Positions 11,482 through 23,019 of a stretch of 64,000 bases of DNA are shown here, piece after piece. Numbering within the stretch: the first letter of the stretch is position 1; each line of letters opens with the position of its first letter. The DNA lies in assembly GCF_009389715.1 (NCBI RefSeq), contig NC_052397.1, forward strand, positions 11,047,595-11,111,594, read 5' to 3'. This stretch comes from Phoenix dactylifera (taxonomy: Eukaryota > Streptophyta > Magnoliopsida > Arecales > Arecaceae). The position numbers were made by a program, and so were the translations under genes. The notes below the pieces were generated by a model, which was not told where the DNA came from, searched no databases, and worked only from the letters and a program-made list of their open reading frames with translations.

Positions 11482-14400
11482 CTAATCTCTCTTTCTACAT
11501 ATCTTCTCATACCAATTCCAGAAACTATCATTTGTACTGCAATGGTCATTCAACAAAATATTGCCTGCAACCCAGCTTCTATATAAAGAGGGATCCTTGA
11601 ACTGTTCCAGCAATGGTCTCGAAGTGCCCCGTGTCAGTTCCTCCGCATACATGAGCAAGTATACCCCACAGTCGAGAGTATCCGGCATTTGCTGTGGACA
11701 CTCTCGAATTTCATGAATGATAATTTCCGGGATATGGTATCCTACGCGGTCGCTTAGCCAAAATCGCAGAAATGATGCCTACATGGATGTGAAGAATATA
11801 TTATTTTTAATGTACCTGTGAATAAAAAAAAAATGTAACAAATCTTTCAACTGACACTCACAAATTTAATATTATAGTTTGCATCATTGAAGCTCCACAT
11901 AGAATTGTAGCATTGAAAACACTGCTGCTTCAAGTCCAAAACAAGTAAATACCAATGCCATTCCATATTCATTGGAATGAATAGATATCTATAGTTTTGG
12001 AGATTGCAGAGTTCTATGTCCCCTAACCATTTTATAATACTAGGCTGCAAGGATTATAAAATACTTTTCGTAACATCAGTAGTTACCTCACCAATGGACA
12101 ATAGATGTCGATTCACGGCAGCCTACAAAATTCATTATGTCAGAATACACATAATTTGTAGGAGAGTCTTAAAAAATTTTGGGTGATTCAAAACCTGTAT
12201 TTCACAGCGCAAGAATATAGATGGGTAATCAACAGACTCAGTCTTTTCTCGATGTCAAAGCTCCATGACACGAAAGTAAATGTTGACGACCTGCATTTAT
12301 TAAAAGAACTTCATCAAATAGAACCGTTGAGAAGAGAAATACATGTGAGGTATATGTCTTTAATTAACCTACATCACTGCGTAGTGGCCCATCATGTAGG
12401 AGCTGCTCTATAGCATCACCGTTGCATGATGGTTTCAAAGTATCTGCATCCTCCCAAATGGTGTGCCTACAAAATTCATTCCAATATTTAAGCTACTTAC
12501 ATAGTGATAAATGTGAAATTGCAAACTTAATTTAGGTAACTTACTCCATGTGATTTTCTTGAAGGAAGAAATCAATAGCTTCTTCATGGTACATAGGGAG
12601 CACACCTTCCCCCTTTCCGTAATATGTATGTTTCCTTGCCATTTTCAGTTTACTCTTTGGCGTCTCCACTCTTTCAACATCAATGAATTTAGTGGTTTCT
12701 TCTAAAAGCTAAGTGAAATAAAATGAGAATACAACAATTTTACTTACCAAAGAACATGATATGGATTAGCAAATTGCATATGTACGCAGAATATTTAAGG
12801 AACAGAACAAATTTGTATACCTCTATAGGGGGTGATGTTTCTTTGTCAAGTGGAATTGACTTGCGGAGCTCCATAAGTGCAGTAGTGATAGGCTCCAATA
12901 ATTTACTCGACCGAGTGGGCAAATCCTCCTTTTTAATTGCTAGTGCCCTACTACCTTCACCTAGAGAGGCTATTTTTTGTTTCTTTTTTGCCCTTCTATA
13001 AGTATTTGAAAAGTGTGCTATGGCCTTTGCTTTCTCTGTTGCCTTTCGCTCACGTGCTCCAAACTTCACGTGCCGGCATAAGGAGGAAACATATTTCGTG
13101 GAGATAGGTCCACCTTCTTTCTCACCCTCAACATCAGTGGGTCAAATAACCTGATAACAATATGCAATTCATCTAATAAACAAGATAGTATAATGATAAA
13201 ATTTTTTTTATCAAAATCAAATAATTACATACCTCCACCTCATCTGCACTATCCTGAATCTCATCTTTCTCCACTACACCTTTGTCCTTAGCTTCAACTG
13301 CAGTATGCTCTTCACTCATCTAATAATGAGTTGTATTTAAGAAATAACAACAACCATGATCCCCACGACAACATAGTTAATAATTCATCAAACATTGCTT
13401 ACCTCGGTAAAATCTGTATCATGCTTAACATTTTCGTCATCCACTAAGAGACCATTATCTCAGAGGACTTTCTCAATTCTGGACACCCTCTTATCAACCA
13501 AAAACAAATACCTCTCAGCCACTTTTAAGCGGGTATGTAAGCTTTCCAATGTAGGTCCTTCACTCTGGCTGGATGATGGAAACTAAAACAACACAATTAT
13601 CCAATTTAGAGTATGTCTTTAACTAAGTGCCACCAAATGAAATTAAATGTGTACCAAGTGGTTATAAGTTTGTGCCGCAAAATAAAAGGTGCGTGCCATA
13701 TGGAAATAAATCTGTGCCAAGTACCTGTAAATGTGTACTACCTGACTTATCTCTTTCGGAGCTTCTAATAGTGGCCTTCCTCGCGAGAGAAGGTGCAACT
13801 CCTCCTCTCTAGGCTCTAGCTTCTCGATCACCTGTCGCAAGCAAAAACTTAAGTCTTGCATCATGTAAAAATAAATGTGATGTTACAAATTAATATTCAA
13901 ACCTAAAATTTTTTTAAGTTCTTCATAACTTTGGCAATCACGTCCACCTTGCGAGGAAATTTGGCATTGCTCCAACGCAACAGACGTGGATACATAAACG
14001 GTGGCCGGTGGCTGCCTAAAAGGATATTCGAATGCTCAACAGCCCATACCTGCCAAAAAACAATGTGAACATCAAATTTCAACACAATACATATCTTAAC
14101 AATGAAATTTAAAAAAATATAAAGATGCTTACCACCAAAGCCACCGTGCATCCATCCATATATCCACCAGATCCATTCCCGCTGATGTTCCTTCTCCTGA
14201 CACTCTCGGATATAGTAGGTATCTGCTGCCGAATAAAAGCAAAAACGGCAAGACTCCAACTATATGAACCTAACCGCCCTAAATCATCAATATATGAACA
14301 TAATGCCTTTGGAACATTGTAGTGTACAGTTGGAAACAGAATAGTGACAAAGAGGTATAAAACCCATAATTTGGTAAAATCCTCTACATCTTGTCGTCCT

Positions 14401-14864
14401 CTCTTTCCAACTAGTAATTGTAATCTATTTTCTATCGCATCCCTACCGGCCTTTTTGTGGTCACCATCAAAAAAACGGGTGATAAGGTCAGAAGTAACCC
14501 TCCCATCTCTATACAATTCTACTTCATCACCCGTGGCACTCAAACCAAGGATGAGTGCAAACTCACTCCCTAAAAAAGGCACTAAAACTTTACCAAAGCA
14601 AAAACCTTCGTCGACATCATCCCAAAAAGAGAGCAAAGTGTCTAGGATAGGCCTACTCTGCTTGATATAGGGCAAACTTAGCATATGTCCAAAAGGAGTT
14701 GCGGTCACCCTATCATTCTGCTCCCGAGACATAGACTGCACAAGGGTGGCAATAAATTGGACATAGCGGCTGAAGTAGCACCTTCCATTGACCATATTAT
14801 TCGGGCCAACAGAACATGCTTTGCCTCTACTCTGAATTGGAGCCATATCAAATGTCTGCATCAA
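11482..14864 (-). pseudogene. Ulp1/C48 protease-like MULE gene with DUF1985-like N-terminus
   Basis: A multi-exon gene encodes a fusion typical of Ulp1-bearing plant MULEs. The first recognisable exon (to 14133) reads '...FGHMLSLPYIKQSRP' and 'FLGSEFALILGLSATGDEV', as in DUF1985. Further exons are 14049-13903, 13831-13742, about 13586-13383, about 13320-13240, about 13069-12800 (lysine-rich), and then protease exons ending with 11778-11482. Protease marks are EWHWYLLVLDL (catalytic His) and CPQQMPDTLDCGVYLLMY (Gln and Cys). The position of the catalytic Asp (usually Y-D-S) reads CYNSM, so Asn replaces Asp. In-frame TGA codons at 13462-13460 and 12257-12255 interrupt it, and TAG falls at the end of the second exon. 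The true start is unclear: the ATG at 14864 overlaps a good splice acceptor (tgatgcag). It could process SUMO-like conjugates if intact. Confidence 0.8.
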
Positions 14865-15661
14865 AAATATTAATGAAACACGTTATCCATAGAACAAGTC
14901 TTTCAAGAATGCATTGTCAAACAAATAATAAACATCAAATTAAGAATCACTGCAGGGTAAAATTAAAGAAAACAGCAACCTTATATCATGTATTCGCAGG
15001 AAACTATACCAATATATCACCTACCAATAATCTTCCCTGGGCGAAATCAATAATTGATTCCATAGCATTCAAAAACGAAATCAAAATATTATTCCGAACA
15101 AAAAAAACGGAAAGCAAGAGAGATTACGGTTTACCTTCCACTATAGCCAGCATTATGGTTCTCAAAAAGTAAGAACAAATCTTCCCTAAGCCAAATCAAT
15201 ATTTCATTCCGTAACATTCAAAACCCAAAAGAAAAATTTCTTCGGAAAATAAATTTGGGAAGCAATATTGATTAGGGTTTAGCTTCGATAATAGCAAGCA
15301 TTATGGTATCCACTAGCATTGGGCGAGCGGAACCTAACCTGCGATTCGGAATGCTTATCGGGGCGGACTCGATCGGCAGGAAGACGACTCCGTCGACTGG
15401 AAGAGGACTCCGTCGACATGAACAGGAATCGTTCGAGAGAAAGAAGAAGAAGGGGTTCTTTCCGAAGGCGAGAAGAGAAATTCTTTCGGTCGAGAGGGAA
15501 AGGAAGACGAAGAAGGGTTTCTACCTGGGTACAGAGGAAGAAGAAAATGAGAGGAAGAGGAAGAGGACTCGCCCGAGCGGAAGAGGAGCAAAGGAAGCCG
15601 GAAAGCCCAACGGATGAATAAAGGGTAGTTTCGTCACCATTTAGAAAGCCAAAAACTCTCA
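14865..15661. other. MULE right subterminal region
   Basis: The AT-rich part (14870-15250) contains two related pieces, 'cctgggcgaaatcaata' and 'ccctaagccaaatcaata', suggesting a local duplication. The GC-richer part (15300-15620) is purine-rich and contains 'actccgtcgac' twice. It could be the promoter and 5' leader of the Ulp1-like gene, which would start here on the minus strand. Reading frames on both strands (15279-15677) are low-complexity Ser/Arg/Glu-rich and unsupported. Confidence 0.45.
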
Positions 15662-15741
15662 GGACCGGGAGTTTCATTTTCGGTCAACAGGGACTATTCC
15701 TTATACTCCGGTCCAACACTGGACCGGTGATTAGTTTCCCC
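15662..15741 (-). repeat. MULE right terminal inverted repeat
   Basis: Reverse complement of the left repeat with a single substitution. Similarity continues for only a few bases inward (GAGA) before the two arms diverge. Confidence 0.92.
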
Positions 15742-15750
15742 TAATTTTTT
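15742..15750. repeat. 9-bp target site duplication, right copy (MULE)
   Basis: Exact copy of the left duplication, TAATTTTTT, immediately outside the right inverted repeat. Confidence 0.9.
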
Positions 15751-15789
15751 TGGTAGAGCTGTCCAACAAAAATTATGGATATATTTAAA

Positions 15790-16025
15790 AAAATAAAAAA
15801 TAATTATAACGGCGCTTTAAAATGTTGCTATAAAAAATATCAGCTAATAAAAATAAGAGCCATAAACCAACATATTTAAGCATCGCTAAAAAGGCGTCAT
15901 TAAAAATCGACCTCTAGCGATGCTTTACAAAAACGTTGACAAATATTTTTTTTAACTCCTACCTATTCGACGTTTTTATGATGCTTTAAAAAGTGCAGGC
16001 TGAAAAATTACCGACGCTTATAAGA
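15790..16025. repeat. Right subterminal repeats of the CACTA-like element
   Basis: The words ggcgctttaaaatg, gcatcgctaaaaaggcgtc, agcgatgcttta, gatgctttaaaa and accgacgctt lie within 235 bp. They share the GACGCTTT core found at 2697-2975 and mark the other end of the split outer element. Confidence 0.6.
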
Positions 16026-16066
16026 TTTAAAAAATACCCAAAAAAATAAAATTTTTTATAGTAATA

Positions 16067-17655
16067 GTATAAATGTAAATAATAAAAATCTTTTGTGTTA
16101 TACAAGGACATTGAAATACTAAATATTCCGTTCTACCAGCTATTTTCTTTTTCTCTCTTTGAATATGTGATGCAACGGAGGGGGCGAAATCATTGCGGCA
16201 GCTTTTTTATTACGGCCATTACTTCAAAACCTTGGTTACTAATAACAGCCAAATAATGCATCGATACTAGTAGCATGTCTGATATTGCCTGTCAAAATCC
16301 AGGCCGGGAGTAGTGGACGAGCTGGCGAATAGAATATGGTCGGTAGGACTCGGACGAAAAGATCAATTTGGGTCTAGGAGACCGACCTAAAAATAAGAGT
16401 GAAAAGATCGAAGCTCGTCGAATTTTATCCGTTGAAGAATCTTTCGATATCTAAATCAGGTAGAAATTTAGAGAAACAACAAAAGCTTCAAAAAATAATA
16501 ATAAAAAAAAACCTGCATAAAATTGTAAAAGCAAGCATACTTGAAGGTTCCTAAATATAAATTATATAGAACGAGAGTCGTGCCTATTAGCTTCTCAATA
16601 TCCATCTGCAAGTTATGCACGTCATTGGGTTTAACTGCATAGTTGGGCCCTATGGCAAGCTGCTATTGGTCAACTTTATTATCTAGCAACCGTGAAATCT
16701 TAGGCATATCATCTAGAATTGCAAACAACAAACGAATCTCCCGGTGCCCTGTCTGATTCCATGTTGTTAATTAAAGAGCTACCAGTCGTAGTGCTTTCTG
16801 TCCTTTTCTTTTCCGCTCCCACTATTCGTGGAGAAGATGTGGCTTATTTTTGCTTGGACATAAAGCTTGAATGAAAGGCTACCATGCACTGACACACGAC
16901 CCGTTTTAGATATCTATTTACATCCAAGTAGGCTGGCAGCTTAGTTCCCAAGAGAGCATATTTCAAAAATCTTTTTCAGAACAGCATATTCTAAATTTTT
17001 GTGCTGCCAAGGGAGCATTTATGAAATTTTTATATTCACTACGAATTTTAGTCATGCAATATAACTACAGCTGATTCTGTATAAATTATGTGTCTTGAGG
17101 ATTTGCATATCAGCAATCACATGTTTAGTCCTTGCATTAACCAAAAAGAAGCTTTAATCAGCATAACAATGTGAATCAATAAAGTGCAATATTGGTGGTC
17201 CAAAATAGCAGCACTGGCGGTCCCGTAGGGCCATTGATTTGGACAACAATTTTTTTTGATGTCTAGGTCCCAACATCAATAATGCGCCATGAGGGCGAGA
17301 AGCATTAGAAATGCAGGACATCATTATCTATTTTACCAAGGAGTAGGATTAGGAAAACACTACAATGCCATGTTTCTTCTAGATAGCAAATATTATAGAT
17401 GACGAGTCATAAAATATGTTTCATTGAAAACCTCGTACCAATTATTTTAGTTATAAGCCACCCAAATAAATTGAAGACTTAGCTAATATTCAGATCTCAT
17501 AGACGTGATAATAAGTCTTATGAATTTTATCCTCATCGCAATAACCTCCCGCACAAGAAAATGCTGAATCATATGTTTATCAGTATATCCTCTCCAAACA
17601 TGGCTAATGAGCCCTACCTCAGTTAGTTAGCATCAATCTTGTGGTAAATTCAGAT
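16067..17655. other. Intergenic DNA, nothing recognisable
   Basis: AT-rich DNA with no long reading frame, no RNA gene and no clear repeat boundaries on either strand. Confidence 0.5.
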
Positions 17656-17660
17656 AGCAA

Positions 17661-18102
17661 ACTTTTTTATTTTATCTTTCAAAGGATAAAATAAAAAAGT
17701 AAATTACAAAAATCTCATTGAGATTTTTGTTTATTACAATTCAATCCAATAATTTATAAAATTTACACTTACATCTAGTTAAATTAAAAAAAATTAGTAA
17801 AACTGTTTACCTCATATAAAAAAGTTGAAATTACCCTTGGATGGAAAGGGGATGCATGCATTTATCTTATACCCTTTAGGTGGCTATTATGTCATTTAAA
17901 GTTATTTTGGTCATTTTAAAATTTTTTCTGTTGTAGTATATGGATCCTATTTAAGATTCGCAGTTTGACCATTGTTCTATGAAGTTATAAGTTTAAGTGT
18001 TGCATAAAAAAATAAACTTTAGGAGGATAAGCATATATTTTTTTTAAACTATTAGATGTAAGTATAATTTATCTCTAATCTAGAAAGAATTTTTGTAATT
18101 TA
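17661..18102. mobile_element. Foldback MITE-like element
   Basis: A perfect 16-bp palindrome, acttttttattttatc / gataaaataaaaaagt with an 8-bp loop, sits at 17661-17700. Directly after it TAAATTACAAAAAT (17700-17713) is the exact reverse complement of 18089-18102, and ACTTACATCTA (17767-17777) is the exact complement of 18053-18063. The inverted similarity therefore runs across a 400-bp unit. No coding capacity is present. The family and target duplication were not identified. Confidence 0.6.
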
Positions 18103-19890
18103 TTCAAATGAAAAAGAGTTTATAGTCTTACGCAATGCTATCTAGATGCCAAGTCATGACCGTCTTGCGTTACTCCCTAGTGCTAAATCCAACTCCAAAT
18201 TGATTTCAAATTGGACCAGCTGCACAAATTTAGTTGACTCGAGCGTCCATATAATTGGAACCTAGTGTCCATGCCATTGTCGAATGGCTCGTGGTTTCAT
18301 TCACTGATGGGAACGTGCCCGATAAAAACAGCCACGCGTGGCGCCGAAAGATCCACATAAGCGCGATTGTTGAATAAAGATGGTCCCCCTCTTGAATTTT
18401 CTCGGCAAAAGGAGCTCGACGTCAGATACTTGGGTTGGAAGCTACGGTTCCTTTGGGCAGTCCGGCTAGGTTTGGTTAATTTGGCAGGTTTTCTTATAGC
18501 TACTACTTTGATTGGACCTAAAAACTAAAAGGTAACGCCTCAAATGGGCCACAGATTCAGACACCCCTTAGTTAGGAATCAAAAAAATTATACCTTACAC
18601 TGAACATACCATATGGTCGTGGTGTACCGTTACATTTCTATGGGCTTCATTTATTGCTCACATTGCTCATATTCTGAGCAATTACATTTGGACTACCATT
18701 TTGTCCCTCTTAACCTTTGGCCTGCTATGACCGAAGAGTTTATGAGTTGGTGGAATTTTCAAATTACTAATATTCGGCACGAAAATACCATCTCCATCTT
18801 AGACTGTATTGATATCAATTGTCCTCTTGACTTGGTACCTTATACTCTCTCTAATTCATGGTCGATTGGCAGTAAATCTCTAGCATTTGTAAGAAAATTG
18901 TGGTTCTAGTCAAAGGCAAAAGTATTCTTTTGAGCAAACTAAGTTGATTTATTTCAATGCATGGTTCTGATCATTTTTTGATTGATCCTTAACCTTGTAG
19001 CTCTATTGATGGTTTCTTCTATTCGATTGGTTTCAAAGACTAAAGTTTCCGACTCTAAAAGAATAAAAGTTATGGTTCACTAGTCCAAACCTGCTCCTTT
19101 TGGACAGTGGTAGAGTGAGGAAGCCCATAAAGACAAAGGGGCCACATATTCCAAGTTTGTGGTATTGGGCATTAGCAAAAACTTGAAAGATAAATCACCT
19201 GACATCACTGCAGGCCAAATTTTCAGAAGATCGGGCTCTTTTGATCGGATTCACTCCCCAGTCAAAATTTATCTTCCTTGAGAGACTCAAAGGTCGGGTA
19301 CCTTTCGATCTTTGAGATCGATGTTGTAGCTGATATTCCAGGACGGTGGTAGCCCATACATCCTGTCCACCATTCCAAGCCCCGGTTTGTACTCTTGTTG
19401 TTCCCATTGAACTTGGTAATACTAGCTCACCACGATCTATATACGGGCTCTGCATGAACAAACTTCATGCTTCAGCTTCACCATTCCTTGGGAACCTACT
19501 CCAGTTGAAGGGCTAATCATATCAATCACTTGAAATGCAAACTCCAACTCAATTAAAGCACCAATGTTATGCATCTGATCAAGGCAATCCAATGGCTACA
19601 ATGCTTAAGATGGGCATTGTGAAGCCCAATCCAACATAGTCAAACGATGCATCTGAGTATTAAGTTCTTCCGAATTAATACGTGTATTTTTAAGTTATGC
19701 TAATGCAAGTTGTTTAGTCCATCCATAAATAGCAAACATATAAGAACTATAATTTTTATTCAAACCATGAACTGACAGTCTATCCCATTTATTTGTTTAT
19801 CATAGCAAGAGTTTTCATCAAGCATGCTAACCTTGATTGAGATCATCAATCTCAATCTCCAAAAAATTGAATCCAAACCTCATTAGATAT
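18103..19890. other. Intergenic DNA with unsupported ORFs
   Basis: Frames of 98 codons (18613-18909, plus) and 88 codons (19195-19461, minus) exist, but neither has a recognisable domain, splice context or homologous repeat in the window. 19500-19880 is repetitive in composition but not identifiable. I regard the region as intergenic or decayed transposon. Confidence 0.4.
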
Positions 19891-20189
19891 TAAGGCCCTA
19901 TTTGGGGAGCTGTTGGAAGTAGAGCTGTTGGAAGTAGAGCTGTCTGAAGTAGAGCTGTTATAAAAAGCTGTTTGCTGTTTGGTAACTACATTCGTAAAGT
20001 GCTGTGGTACTTTGTTTTGTGTTTGGTAAACAAACTGAGAAAGTACTTTTGTATGACAAAATTACCATAAAGGACATTGCATAGTATTATACAACAGAAC
20101 ATAATAAAACATAACATAAATTAATACATAAATATACGATATAGTATAATATTATTGTAATATAAAATAATGTTATGTTAATATAGCAT

Positions 20190-20995
20190 AATAGTAATAT
20201 AATTATTAGAGTAAATTAATATTTGGTAATATAACATAATATTAAATTATTTAACATAACATATTAATGTATTATGATATAATGTAATATATATTATATT
20301 TATAGTATAATACAATAATAAAAGTATAAAATATTATAATTATTAGTATAAATTAATTTCTCATAATATAACATAATATTAAATTATTTAAAATAACAAA
20401 TTAATGTATTATAATGTAATGTAATATAATATAATATAATATTTATAGTATAATACAATAATAAAGGTATAAAATATTATAATTATTAGTATTAATTAAT
20501 TTTCCATAATATAACATAATATTAAATTATTTAAAATAACATATTAATGTATTATAATGTAATGTAATATAATATAATATTTATAGTATAATACAATAAT
20601 AAAGGTATAAAATATTATCATTATTAGTATAAATTAATTTCTCATAATATAACATAATATTAAATTATTTAAAATAACATATTAATGTATTATAATGTAA
20701 TGTAATATAATATAATATTTATAGTATAATACAATAATAAAGGTATAAAATATTATAATTATTAGTATAAATTAATTTTTCATAATATAACATAATATTA
20801 AATTATTTAAAATAACATATTAATGTATTATAATGTAATGTAATATAATATAATATTTATAGTATAATACAATAATAAAGGTATAAAATATTATAATTAT
20901 TAGTATAAATTAATTTTTCATAATATAACATAATATTTAATTATTTAACATAACATATTAATGTATTATGATATAACGTATTATAATATTATATT
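20190..20995. repeat. 138-bp AT-rich tandem repeat inside the Harbinger element
   Basis: Units containing 'aattaatttctcataatataacataat' and 'acaataataaaggtataaaa' recur; the phase marker aattaatt falls at 20351, 20494, 20632, 20770 and 20908, giving periods of 143, 138, 138 and 138 bp. The array is over 85% A+T. Older diverged units extend leftwards to about 20190. Confidence 0.9.
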
Positions 20996-21410
20996 TATAG
21001 TAGGTGATAATGTATTATGGTATCTCTCTAACAATTTTTCTAGTTAGGTGATAAAATTGATTAAATGATTACTAGATGTTTAGACGAGAATCACATAGAT
21101 GAAAAATTATTTAGCATATTCTACGTGCGTACTTCAATAAGGCTTGGAATATACTTCATATAGCCTGGCACACAGTTTAGCCTTTCTAACACACAATTAA
21201 GGATTGGACACAATTAATCTAGCATGGTATACATATATCTTAGCACATAGTTAATCAAGGATTGCACATAGTTAATATCCATCCTCTCTAACTTTACCTT
21301 GTTCATACTTTTTTACATTGTTGACGTAGTAGCAACAAAAATACAACGAACATTCATGTTTGGTCAAATACAAAATAAAACAACATGTAGAATTGCACTG
21401 CACTCAGAAG

Positions 21411-22773
21411 TCAACGAGCTATAAGTTGAGAAGCAATATGATCACGCAGAATATCCATCTCACGGTTACCCAATATTTGGCTTTGCTCTGCACTCAGTTC
21501 TTCCTGTGGTTCATTAATCTCTAAACAATCAGAAGGGAGTAGATCCTCATTATCATCATAAGGCTGAAACTCCAAATCTTTGATTGCACGATTTCTAATA
21601 AAATTATGAATAGCCATGGAAGCCACCACAATTTGGACTTGTTTATGATAAGAAAAGTTGGGCATGGTACTCAACATTCTCCATCTACTTTTCCAGCATC
21701 CGAATGTCCTCTCAATAGTGCATCTCAGGGAGGAATGTGCATGATTAAAGATTTCATGCATACCCTTTGGTTGACTTCCACGTCGAAAATCTGGTAAATG
21801 ATACCTCTCCCCTTTGTAAGGCCCCATATATCCCAACATGTGAGGATATCCTGCATCCACCAAATAATATTTACCTGCATATATATATATATATATGAGT
21901 TAGTATTTTAATATATTTAATGAAAGTTAAAAAAGTATACTTGCGATCATAATATATTTAATTAATATGCATACATCTATATTATAATATATTTAATTAA
22001 AATGCATACCTCTAGGTGGGTGTGGAAATTGGAGCTCTTTTCTGTGTATAGCATCTAAAAAAATACGAGTATCATGAGCAGTACCTTTCCATCCAGCACA
22101 AACAAAAGTGAAACGCATATCAAAATCACAACAAGCCATAACATTTTGTGTAGGAATCCCTTTTCGGCCAATATATGGTACTTGTTTGGATGGAGAAATT
22201 TTCACTGGTATATGGGTGCCATCAATTGCTCCAATGCAGTCCTTAAAATAAGGCCACCAACGATGATCATTGCGGATTTTACTTGGAATATTTTTGAACT
22301 CTTTATCCAGCGGGCTAATAATATCCTTGGACATCCTTAAAACAGCATTTAAAACATGGGTGAAATATCTACTAACTGTTTCTCCGGAATGTTGAAATCT
22401 TTCTTGAACCATCCTATTCCCAAACCCATGTCCTAGAATCATCAAAAACATAGACACCAGCTCCTCAACAGGAATATATCTAGAAGCCTTTAAACCATAT
22501 TTGATTTTCAATTCCATGCACAGATTAATAAATACATGTTTTTCCATTCGAAATTGTTGTTGGCATCTATATGGATTGCCATCTAAAATTTCTGATACAA
22601 ACTTGTATCCGGTTTGATAAGAGGTCCTACAAGGCTCCTTTTCAATATATTTTGTGTAATATTCAGTAACCATAACCAACAGTTGCAGTTAGTAGAATAT
22701 TATAATTATCATCATCAACTATCTCATCTTCACTAGAATAATTCTCCTCAGAACTATTGTCAATGCTGCCCAT
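21411..22773 (-). pseudogene. Harbinger transposase (DDE_Tnp_4), one frameshift near the N-terminus
   Basis: This encodes the PIF/Harbinger DDE nuclease. The main exon (22679 to about 22007) has an HTH-like N-terminus (FRMEKHVFINLC) and the first catalytic Asp in GAIDGTHIP (codon 22223-22221). An intron of about 125 bp (GTATGCAT... to ...TATATGCAG near 21878) leads into exon 2. That exon has the second Asp in YLVDAGYPH (21857-21855) and the Glu in CTIERTFGCWKSRW (21713-21711), so the triad is complete. Exon 2 ends at 21411. An acidic leader starting at ATG 22773 (MGSIDNSSEENYSSEDE) runs into the transposase in a different frame. One extra G in 'actgttGgttatgg' (about 22681) would explain this. 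Translation could instead start at the Met at 22679, shortening the N-terminus. Confidence 0.88.
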
Positions 22774-23019
22774 ACCTGTAGAAAACATATTATGCAAAAA
22801 ATAAAACATCTGTAGCAAATAAAACAAATGATATATAAACATATAATGCAAATACATATTATATCACAAAATCATAACATCTATAATATCCATAAAATCA
22901 ATAGCATCCACGATACATTATCCAAGAGATACCACAAATACATATAGTCCATCATCATTCTATAATAGAAGTTCAAAATTAAAACTACAAAACATATTGC
23001 CATAATAGTACGTCAACAA

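Larger units (their letters stand above)
4032..15741. mobile_element. Complete Mutator-like element (MULE) with mudrA and Ulp1-like genes
   Basis: An 80-bp terminal inverted repeat (4032-4111 and 15662-15741) begins GGGRAAACTAATCACCGG and differs at only one base. It is flanked by a perfect 9-bp duplication, TAATTTTTT, at 4023-4031 and 15742-15750; 9 bp is diagnostic of Mutator. Inside are a plus-strand mudrA transposase (5056-7440) and a convergent minus-strand gene with a DUF1985-like N-terminus and a Ulp1/C48 protease C-terminus (about 14864-11482). Arrays of GCACAC-rich repeats separate them. MULEs carrying Ulp1-like genes are known from plants (Kaonashi-type). Near-identical inverted repeats argue for recent insertion, yet both genes carry nonsense codons, so this copy probably needs help in trans. 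Confidence 0.93.
2660..16066. mobile_element. Degraded CACTA-like (En/Spm) element, split by a nested MULE
   Basis: The left end reads CACTACAGCAAAAATAA at 2660. The right end, read inward on the minus strand from 16066, is TATTACTATAAAAAA, which is CACTACTATAAAAAA with two C-to-T changes. The flanking triplets ATA (2657-2659) and GTA (16067-16069) are a near-match for the 3-bp duplication expected of this superfamily. Both ends carry subterminal arrays of the word GACGCTTT or its complement, the usual transposase-binding layout of CACTA elements. Without the nested MULE (4023-15750) the element is only about 1.7 kb and has no transposase, so it would be non-autonomous. It carries captured host exons. 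The weak right end makes the class assignment probable rather than certain. Confidence 0.6.

Noticed and set aside
15279..15677. Ser/Arg-rich frames on both strands near the MULE right end
   Set aside because: Low-complexity purine tract; overlaps the terminal inverted repeat.
18613..18909. 98-codon frame as a plant mobile domain fragment
   Set aside because: Only vague similarity in aromatic pattern; no motif could be matched.
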